From Acholoe squamosa (Eukaryota; Annelida; Polychaeta; Phyllodocida; Polynoidae), in the NCBI GenBank assembly GCA_949317995.1, contig OX439044.1, positions 47,386,166-47,450,165 of the forward strand: DNA of 64,000 nucleotides, read 5' to 3'. The notes below the pieces were generated by a model. The model worked only from the letters and a program-made list of their open reading frames with translations. It searched no databases and was not told the DNA's origin. Shown here in pieces: positions 56,422 through 64,000 of the stretch. Both the position numbers and the translations under genes were made by a program. Within the stretch, counting starts at the first letter, position 1; each line of letters begins with the position of its first letter.

Positions 56422-58587
56422 TTGGAGAATTGCTATCGAGCTGCGTTACCCAACTTGACAGAAGATGAGTTGGCAGACGCTCGCACGGCCATGTCCAAAA
56501 ACAATACCGGTACTAAAAAGAGGCCTACGAAGGTCGTTGTGGAGGACAATTCAGACGTAATAGACATCATAACCACAGAAGACAGTGCACTAGACCTTAC
56601 TAAAGAGAGTGTAGAACCCATTGATTCCACTCCTGTGTCACAGAAGGGGGGTCAACCTGTGCCCGTTCTTCAGGTCCTCTCCCCCATCTGCTTAAAAAAA
56701 TGGGTACAAAGCGTAACCTGCTGTCCGACTTGGAAAAGGGGGAGGGGACAGGTAGCCCTCCACGTTCTCTGACACCCCCACCTCCTAAAAAGAAGAAAAA
56801 GGTGGCACAAGCAAACACACAAGATAGTTCATGTTCATCAGGCCCCCCTGCCCAGAAACCCCTCCATACACCCTTTCTGGTAGGAGTGAGTGAGTGAGTA
56901 ATAGATGTTTAACGCCATTTCGACAGCTAAGGTCATATTCATGGAGAGAATGACATTACACAATTTCACAGAGGAATGTGTCAGTGCCCGCGCATATGTG
57001 CACCACACACATCCTGAGGGGATAGGAAAGATGAGAAGTAGACCCTTTTAAGTGGGCTAGGGAAGCCCCTTTCTGGTAGGAGCGAGCAGGTACAAGATGA
57101 CAGCGAAGATGAAGTGCAAGGTCAGGGAGACCAGGGTGAGGAGGGTCAAGAGGCAGACATCCCCAATGATCAGGCTACCCCTGTGGTCACCCCGCAAAAA
57201 ACTATTGGAGAGCTTAAGAAAAAACCTTCTGGAGCTAATGCCGGCACAAGAGGCAGTACTTCAAAGATCCCCAAGTACTGGAATGATTGTGTAAACTGTG
57301 GTAGAAATGCACCCACCTATATGATAAGAGTCACTCATTGTATAAGGACCCCACTGCTAAGTGGACAGCTCTAGCTAAGATGTCGGATGAACTCAATATC
57401 CCAGGTAAAAAAGATTTTTCATCATTTATTCTCTTAACTACCTGAGTATGTGCCTTAAACAATTTGTTCTATCGTATTATATCATGTACTTACTAAGTAA
57501 CTGTAATTAATTTGGTTCTTATTTATATGGTGTTCATTTTCACGTGCCGATGTTAATTAATTCCTCTTTTTTTCTAGCCTACTTCATAAAAATGCGTATG
57601 ACTTCTCTGAGATTTGACTACCAGAAAATTGTGTCTGGAAAAGTGAAATCGGGGTCATCTGCTGAAGAAGGGAAGCTCCCCTACATGAAAGCACTGATAA
57701 AATGGTTGTGTGGGTTCTTGGATCCCTGGTGTAAGAAATTGGAGAGTGACACCAATTATCCACAGAAAAGGGTAATCAGGAAATAGTTCTACATATCTCT
57801 CATCTTTTGTCCAAGTACATAATGTTAATGACCCACATGGTAGCAGCAATTATGTTTTATTCTCTGTTTTAAAATTCATCAGACACCTGGCTGAAATCTT
57901 TTTCATTAATTAAATTAGACAAGCATTTTTTTATGTATTGCAGGAGGTTGTACGCCCCAAACCCCAGGAGAAACCATCCCAGGAGGCAGATGACAACATC
58001 ATCCAAGTCCAGGACGACGAGGAAGACAATTCTCATAAGGATGTGAGCTACAATCCTGATGGAGAGTCTTCTGATGAGTCTTCTGATTTTCTCCCCACAG
58101 GAAGAACACTTCAGGTCGGTTTGCAAGATCCGACGGAGCATGTCCTACTCCTGCTAATAAGGGCAAGGGGTCTGGTGCTGTTCCTTCTACCAGTGGTGAA
58201 AATTGTAAGACTATTAACTATAATATTCCCAAGAAAACTGCAGCAAGAGATGCTGCCAAGGCAGAGTACTTGGAGAAGAGAGAGCCACAACACCTTAAAG
58301 CTGGAGAAAAGAAACAGAAGACAGTGCCAGAGATACTCCAGTCAACAGAAAAATTCTATGAGTCGTACGGGGATTCTTTGAATGATCTTGTCACCATAGT
58401 GGGCAAGAGAGCCAAGACTCAGGCTCAACCTCTTCCCTCCCACAAGGAGGTATCTCCTGACACACAGTGGTGCAAGATATTAAAGATGGAGATGGCATGC
58501 ATGACTCAAAAGGTGAAGGATAAGTTTAAAGTCAATGTATATCAGACAGCCATGCAGGCTGTAAACGGGGAATGGGACGGAATGTAA
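56422..58587 (+). pseudogene. Harbinger accessory (MADF/BESS-like) protein gene, decayed
   Basis: Second protein of Harbinger elements, a DNA-binding nuclear partner of the transposase. Segments: 56422-56693 (ENCYRAALPNLTEDELADAR onward, acidic, Ser/Thr-rich); a frame change at a run of seven A (56694-56700); a Pro/Lys-rich segment with PPPPKKKKK; the SINE (56887-57066); 57083-57404 with DCVNCGRN and, after another 1-nt shift, SHSLYKDPTAKWTALAKM before CCAG|GTAAAA; 57578-57771 (MADF-like, IKMRMTSLRFDYQKIVSGK); 57944-58587, acidic then GRFARSDGACPTPANKGKG, ending in a BESS-like helical tail (WCKILKMEMACMTQKVKDKF) and TAA. Splice borders TTTCTAG/GTAATC and TTGCAG are good. At least three frameshifts. 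The family name is inferred from context and overall design. Confidence 0.65.
56887..57066 (+). mobile_element. 180-bp SINE-like element, copy 2
   Basis: Flanked by the 16-bp duplication CCCTTTCTGGTAGGAG (56871-56886 and 57067-57082). Same body as 19632-19811, including GTTTAACGCCATTTCGACAG and the terminal GGGCTAGGGAAGC hairpin. It lies within a coding segment of the Harbinger accessory gene, so it is younger than that element. Confidence 0.9.
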
Positions 58588-59464
58588 TGGGTACCCCTAA
58601 CTGTATAGTACAGAGACAGACTTTTACATGTTTCTTTTAAGTTAAGACTACACAGGCCAAAAACTGTCGCCGACACAGCCCGATCATTATTTATTTTCCT
58701 ACAATCTTGTTGGAACACATGTAGGTTATCAAAGACTTAAAAACTTTGTGTTATTCTAGTCTGTTTTCACAGGATTATTATGTCAGGTGAAAGAAAAGGA
58801 GGGACTGTTAGCTTGGATTAAAAAAGACATCAAGTTCTTTTATTGCAACATATATATATATATATATGAAAGTTCAGATATTTTATTTCCAAGACATCGT
58901 GCATCTGTCGGGTTACCATGGCAGGTGAGACTACTGACATCAGGATTTTATATAAATACATGGACATGTGAAGATCTGAAGACTTTCATATATTCTGGGT
59001 TATATTTACATGCCAACATGATACATCTCAGGTATCTGCCAATCAGGTATTCTCAGTTATATTTACATTCATATAATGATACATCTCAGGTATCTTCCTC
59101 ATGGTATAAAAACTTGCCAAATCAGATATTATTCTTTTCGTGAATGATACATCTCAGGTGAAAGGTAAAATCCTGCCATATCAGATACTATATGTTACCT
59201 GCATATATGATACTTTTCAGTTATCTGACACATGGTAAAATCTTGCTTTAAAAAAAAAACAGGCATGCCAAGAAAATAAAGTTATCTTTCTTTGAAGTTT
59301 TTAATAAAAACAAAAAATTTGAAGTAACCTCTCCGTTTTTTTTCTAAAAAAAAATATATCATTTTGGTACATTCTGAGGAATAAATACAGAGCAGCAATC
59401 CTAGATATGAAAAACATGTTAAGAGCTGACAGATATCCACCTATCGTCCAACACGTCGGCTACC
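58588..59464. other. 3' regions of convergent transposon genes; degenerate repeats
   Basis: (TA)n at 58850-58867. About 58970-59240 holds ~65-bp degenerate repeats with GATACATCTCAGGTATCT. AATAAA at 59274-59279 could end the + strand transcript. Confidence 0.5.
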
Positions 59465-59645
59465 TCACTCACTGTCTTCGTCGGGGTTTATATCGGGGGC
59501 TGGAACACCTGCTGCCTCATGCTCGAAGAGGTACCCATAACCATGGCTTCGCAGGTATCGGTCCTGCCAGGGGACCTGACTGTGTTGTGAGGAAAACCAC
59601 TGGCAGAGGTTCTGCCTCATGCTCTTTGAATCCTGTGGCATGTTC
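59465..59645 (-). pseudogene. Harbinger transposase, C-terminal exon
   Basis: On the minus strand, after the acceptor-like CAGTTCCCAG, a frame runs to TGA at 59465-59467. Residues SMRQNLCQWFSS then QVPWQDRYLRSHGYGYLFEH resemble the C-terminal tail of Harbinger transposases (a short helix, then V-P-W-Q). The frame has no internal stop. The tail of the protein is acidic (PDINPDEDSE). Confidence 0.7.
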
Positions 59646-61672
59646 CTGGGAACTGCAGCTCTGACCAGGCCTTCAAGCTACATATCCTGATGTCTTCCTA
59701 TCTCTCAACCTGACAACTATTGCCTGTGCATGGTCCTGCCCATCCCACATACTGCCTATCCCTTAGTCTACCTATCACTCATAATACCTCTCTTGAAATC
59801 TGGAGTTTAATCAGGTTTTCCATCAAAAGGGTTAAAGAATCAAAGTTTACCTTTTACCCTTGTACCTTGTACTTTCTCTGTACATTACACTAGTCTACCT
59901 ATCCTCAATCTGCCTATCATTCATTTTACCTATCCCTCATGGTGACTATCCCCCAACTCTGCACATCCCTCATGTTTGACTTCTGTCATATTACCTAGCA
60001 TTTATGTTTCCTTGAAATAATGCTCACCTTACAAGGTACTGTGCCTATCTCTTAAACTGTTTAGTACATATGCTACCTTTTGAATACAGGTCCTATCCCT
60101 CATGCTCACTTTATAGTTTTCCTGGCCATCGCAACCAATCTTCATTATGATGACCAAATCTAAGTCAACCTATCCCCTAAGGTATCAATCCAACAGTCTA
60201 CCTCAACCATACATCTACCTATCGTCCATACTACATATCCTTCCATTTACCTATCCTTCAGGTTGCATATCCTTCATGGTATATATTCCACTTGACCAAA
60301 AATTCTTTTTTTCAATGTTTGCAAACATATTTATTAGGTTTGGGTAAAAATGTTGGTAAAAAATGTTAAAAACATGTTTTTTAAACCAGTTTTCAATCTT
60401 TGTGTTTTCAATGTTAAAAAAATGTTTTGTATAAACATTTTTATGTTACGTTTATTTTACGTCAAAAAACACTTATTAACCTGAAATAAGACAAAACGTT
60501 TTTATTATATGTGGCAAACTTAGGAACCAAATAAGATGTTATTTTAACATTAAAAAAACATTTTTTAGCCAAGTGGGATCGCTTAGTCTACTTACCAAAT
60601 AGAGGTTTAAAAACGTTTTTTGGAGTACATGTTTTATCTAAGTTTAAAACAAACTTAAGATGCTGAAATGAACGTTTGTTTTACATGAAAAACATTTTTG
60701 GCTAAGTGGGATAGACCCCATATAGCAAAAAAAAACAGTTTTTTTAATGTTTTCAAATATTTGAAATAGGTTTGGGTAGAACACTATGCAAAAAGAAAAA
60801 CGTTTATTTTCAAGTTGAAAATATGTACATTTAAAAAAATTTTGAACCTGATAAAATGTCTTCTGATGTTTGTTTTTCAACATCTGTTTAATGTTTGTAA
60901 AATGCTTTTTAATGTTTGTTTTTGTTTTTCATCTAATATAAAACCTTTTGATATAACATTAAAAAAGTTTTAGTGCATGTTTTAAACAAACATTTGAACA
61001 ATTTAGGAACCTAGAGAGAACTTTTTAACCTAAAAAAAATGTTTATAAAATGTTTAAAAAAAAGTGGTATAGCATAAGTGATATGCAGCATGGGGGATAG
61101 GAAGAGAGGAATAGACATCAGGAGGGATGTGAAGCAAGTTGGATAGAAAGCTATCATAATGATAAGCATGGTGAGGCATATACAGATAAACATGGTAATT
61201 CAAGAGGCTGAGGTATATGTAAAGTAAGCATGAGTGATATGCAGGCTAGGGGATAGGCACCATGAGGGACAGGCAGGCTTTATGATATTGCATTATCAAG
61301 GTAGACCTGTAGACCTAAAATAGTAGACACAATAAGGAAAGCACTGTTAACCATTAGGGCTCAGTTGAACAACATAGAGTAGACATGTGGGCCTGAGGGA
61401 TAGTCACCAGCCTGAGGGATAGTCACCAGCCTACTTTTAAGGGGGGTAGAGGGGGTGGCCTGTTACACTCTTCCCATAGACTATGCTCTCAGTAATACAT
61501 CCTAGAACCTATAGTATCCTTGACTAGATGACCATGTTGGAGAGTATGGCTGCTGTCCCCAGGGAAAAAAATATACCAATTTCAATTGACTGAAAAAGGA
61601 AACTTTATTTTCTTTTTTATAGAAAGTTGGAACACCTTGTAGCAAGGTAAGGGAAGTGGGGGAAAAACTTAC
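59646..61672. repeat. Repeat-filled interior of the Harbinger element; DDE core not found
   Basis: 59690-60300: many diverged copies of CTACCTATCCCTCAT. 60300-61070: AT-rich words GTTTTTAAAACG, AGGTTTGGGTARAA and GGCTAAGTGGGATAG in both orientations. 61075-61440: GAGGGATAG-type words, i.e. the CTATCCCTC satellite in opposite orientation. The catalytic exons of the transposase should lie here, but I see no DDE-type frame on either strand. Confidence 0.65.
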
Positions 61673-61838
61673 CTAGAGCTAGGTAATGTAGGGTTATGTC
61701 GAGCCTCTCATCCGGTTTTATGGACGGGTGATAGTTGGTGTCTCACCGATATATGAGGGGGGTCACTTTATCCAGTAGCTCATGGTATAAGTCGGGCCCC
61801 ATTCTCAGCGTGTGTTTGAACTCTGCATCCTATCCCAT
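61673..61838 (-). pseudogene. Harbinger transposase, second exon
   Basis: Minus strand, between TTTGCCTCAG and CTAG|GTAAGT. Residues FKHTLRMGPDLYHELLDKV and DTNYHPSIKPDERLDITLHY match the conserved helix-turn-helix region of Harbinger transposases (F-R-M...LL..V..........RL.ITLR-LA). With phase 0 from exon 1 there are two in-frame stops (TAG near the exon start, TGA before the DTNYH motif), so the gene is dead. Confidence 0.8.
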
Positions 61839-61998
61839 CTGAGGCAAAGAAGAATTTGGTAAACTTCTTGCCATATATAAGGTGGGGGGAGGGAAATCTG
61901 ACATGATAAGTGAGCTACATGGCCAGCTGCCTGACATGAACATCACCAGGTAACAGAACAGCAGTATCCCCCCCAATCCCCCCCTTCTTTGTACTTAC
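61839..61998. other. Intron of the transposase relic
   Basis: Minus-strand intron with GTAAGT at 61998 and CAG ending at 61839. No other content. Confidence 0.6.
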
Positions 61999-62187
61999 AG
62001 ATATCAGGTCTCGGTGCAGCTTGGTAAAAGTGTTTCTCTGCGTCTTGTCAGTCCTGCCTTTAACGTATGGCGCAGCTTGATACCTGTGCTTCCTTCTTGT
62101 ACCCTCTAGTATCTCCATTTCCTCCTGTTCTAAATCGAAAATACCCACTGTCGCCTGCACGAGCAAAACGACCTCCTCGGCCTCCAT
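61999..62187 (-). pseudogene. Harbinger transposase, first exon
   Basis: ATG at 62187, 63 codons, donor GATATCT|GTAAGT. Acidic N-terminus followed by RRKHRYQAAPYVKGR and TFTKLHRDLIS, matching the usual Harbinger start (R-R-x-R-W/Y ... L ... EL). About 270 bp separate the ATG from the element end, similar to the accessory gene on the other side. Confidence 0.7.
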
Positions 62188-62457
62188 TTTGAAGAAACTA
62201 GGTCATCGCCGATCACATGACTGGTGGAACCGCTCACAGAGATCAGGGATGACTGTCGGATGTCTATCGGATACAGTATATGACAGTCTGAGAGCTCGGT
62301 GGAAGAGCTAAAGTCAGGCAGGTTTGTGTTAACCGATAGCGGTTTTGTCGACAGTTTTGTCGGGCCGACAACAGCCCGATGAGCCATTTTGAACCAATCG
62401 GGCCTCTGTCGGGCCGACAAAAAAAAGGAAAACTATCGGTTTTGGTGGAATCAACCC

Positions 62458-62549
62458 TAATGTGGTGTGTCTGCCATACAACCTCAACTCCTTCCCAACC
62501 GGCACATCCTGTACCTCCAGCGGACGGGGGCTCACTGGCACAGGCAACA
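62458..62549 (+). pseudogene. Serine protease relic, Asp102-region exon, 3' part
   Basis: Resumes the exon cut at 56167: VVCLPYNLNSFPTGTSC and SSGRGLTGTGN correspond to the xVCLP...GWG segment of S1 proteases (the Trp of GWG is Arg), then donor ACA|GTATGT. Removing the transposon and one target copy restores one reading frame across the junction. No Ser195 (GDSGGP) exon occurs in the remaining 1.4 kb. Confidence 0.85.
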
Positions 62550-64000
62550 GTATGTTTATTTTTAAATCATGTAAAAGTGTGCTTAAATCAATTCTGTGAA
62601 ATCTTTTTGTGTCATGCTGTAGAACGATGGAGGGTGTTTCAGTAGTGGATAGGCCTTTGTATGATATATGTTGTGTAAAAGACTTTCACCCTGCCTCCCA
62701 GCCTCAGTGATAGACAAAATAAGCTTCAGAATAACATCAGATGACACATTTTTTTTAATTAGTCCCCCATGGTATTCTTACTACCATGGCGATGGCTGTC
62801 AAATGAGAACTTAATAAGCCCAAGGTTCCAAGAGTAGTTTTGCACCTAAGATCCCTAGCTGCAAAACAGTACTGGTGTATTTTCCAAAGGTACCGTACAC
62901 AACTCATTAGCAAGTGTAACCATTGTAAGTAACATCACCAGGAAAAGTCTTCTACTTCTCAACTAGAGCTTGTACATATTATGTGCATTATATTATTAAT
63001 AATGTCTGCATGTATTCAGCTGATATTCATTTAGATATCATATTACCCCCAGCACTTGATCTGTATTGAATAAAACCCATATGCAAGGCCTCATCTCAAC
63101 TTCTACATAGAATATTCAATCCATTTCCTCAGTTCTAAAAGGATGGTAGTGGCCCTTATATGCAAGGTAAAAGGGTAAATTAATTGAATTAATTGGCAAA
63201 TCTTACTGAAAACTTAAAATATAGGATGCATTTCAAGATGCTGCCCCTGAATGGTCAGAGGTCTAAAGGGGTTACCCAGTAAACGCAGACACGTGTATCA
63301 ACCTAAATGAACATAGTCTCTAGGTATCAACTAAGGATATAAAGGCAGGAATCTTACCTATGTGGCCACGGAGCCAGCATATGTGCCAGCGGTAATAGGA
63401 GGAACTTGTTTTGCAAGTCAGTATGACCTCTTTACTACCATAAATGTCTCAAAAAGAAGATTCTAAGTCCACATATAAAAGAAATTCTAAAGAGAGGTAT
63501 ATTAATGTGGATTTTTACTATGTTGCACCATGTCAAACCATGTAAATTCTATCTAAACGTTCACCCAATGTAACCAGGACATAACATTTTAAGTTGTTTA
63601 AACATTTGATATCTACTAATTTGCTACATTGGATAAAGTTTTGTGTTTACTGGGATAGTGATAGGACCAAGATGAAATCTACATCCCTCTCGCTCTTTGT
63701 GTTATCCATGTGAGGACTTAAAACGTTTCAGGGTGAAATATGATGCTGGCCTCAACCCCCCCCCCTCCCACCACCACCCCCCCCCCCCCAAAAAAAAAAA
63801 AAAAAAAAAAGAGATTCCATATGTGTACCACATCATCTCCCACAGCTACATAATTTCCGTATATGTGACCTCATTTTAGAAATTCCCTAGGGGCTTTTCT
63901 GGAATATAAACTGGATCCTGCCAATATTCATAATCAGGGTCCTATTTTTCCCTTAGTTAAAATGTATTGAAATAATACAAAATGATATCAGATACAGACA
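62550..64000. other. No gene recognised; poly(C)/poly(A) tract
   Basis: Non-coding; C-rich then A-rich tract at about 63758-63810. No further protease exon seen. Confidence 0.55.

Larger units (their letters stand above)
56168..62457. mobile_element. PIF/Harbinger-type DNA transposon, 6.29 kb, decayed
   Basis: Terminal inverted repeats are GCGTTGATTCCACCAAAGCC (56168-) and, inverted, GGGTTGATTCCACCAAAACC (-62457). Flanking TA on both sides, or TTA at left and CTA at right if the usual 3-bp TWA duplication has mutated. Inside are a MADF/BESS-like accessory gene on + (56422-58587) and Harbinger transposase fragments on - (59465-62187), convergently arranged as in autonomous Harbingers. The catalytic middle of the transposase was not found; 59646-61672 is filled with minisatellites and AT-rich inverted repeats. 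A SINE interrupts the accessory gene. The left subterminal region (56172-56308) is itself flanked by TTCCACCAAAG and its inverse. Confidence 0.88.

Noticed and set aside
59407..59664. Plus-strand ORF of 85 codons
   Set aside because: Shadow of the minus-strand Harbinger transposase C-terminal exon, which has the recognisable VPWQ motif.

Overview
The window is eukaryotic nuclear DNA, almost certainly from an animal and probably a marine invertebrate. The evidence is split exons with GT/AG borders, a chymotrypsin-fold protease relic, abundant MITEs, a SINE with target-site duplications, a Ngaro-type tyrosine-recombinase retrotransposon, a PIF/Harbinger-type DNA transposon, long microsatellites, and no operons. 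I cannot name the species. I see no intact host protein-coding gene. The one clearly functional-looking host gene is a tRNA-Pro(TGG) at 49255-49326. The rest is repeat-dense intergenic DNA or intron.

Layout. 0.6-13 kb: a series of short inverted-repeat (foldback/MITE) elements. Several are filled with their own internal minisatellites (646-1076, 5270-5705, 7160-8847). There is also a near-perfect hairpin (10463-10547) and an 18-copy 24-bp satellite (10794-11225). 13.3-18.75 kb: a solo A-B repeat unit followed by a nearly complete Ngaro retrotransposon with the diagnostic split direct repeats A1-ORFs-B1-A2-B2. It carries gag, reverse transcriptase/RNase H and tyrosine recombinase; gag and recombinase each have one frameshift, and gag and pol share a frame across a single TAG. 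18.9-31 kb: MITEs, a 180-bp SINE, a 348-bp tandem triplication with a piggyBac-like MITE in its third unit, and a tRNA-like sequence inside an inverted repeat. 31-46 kb: microsatellites, further MITEs, a ~0.8-kb inverted pair (35.3/38.3 kb) that looks like a duplicated exon of an unknown gene, and a 1.3-kb TA-flanked element nested in a MITE. 46.5-50.5 kb: a 224-bp derivative of the 7160 element, the tRNA-Pro, and G/C-tract MITEs with another element nested inside. 50.5-52 kb: two tandem ~720-bp units, each with a short ATGGCGGAGGA reading frame that ends at a splice-donor-like site and each followed by a long hairpin.

53.9-62.6 kb: remains of a trypsin-like serine protease gene on the + strand. 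Two MITEs lie in one of its introns, and its fourth recognisable exon is split by a 6.3-kb Harbinger-type transposon (56168-62457). That transposon carries a decayed MADF/BESS-like accessory gene on + and three fragments of a Harbinger transposase on -. The catalytic DDE middle of the transposase appears to be missing, and minisatellite and AT-rich repeat sequence lies where it should be. The accessory gene is itself interrupted by the same SINE family seen at 19.6 kb. Insertion order can be read directly: protease, then Harbinger, then SINE.

How the parts relate. The window is best read as a history of nested mobile elements. Paralogous copies within the window supply empty sites that confirm TTAA (22.7 kb) and TA (44.2 kb) target-site duplications. 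The recurring theme of MITEs loaded with private minisatellites, arranged in mirror orientation in two of them, is the least familiar feature here.
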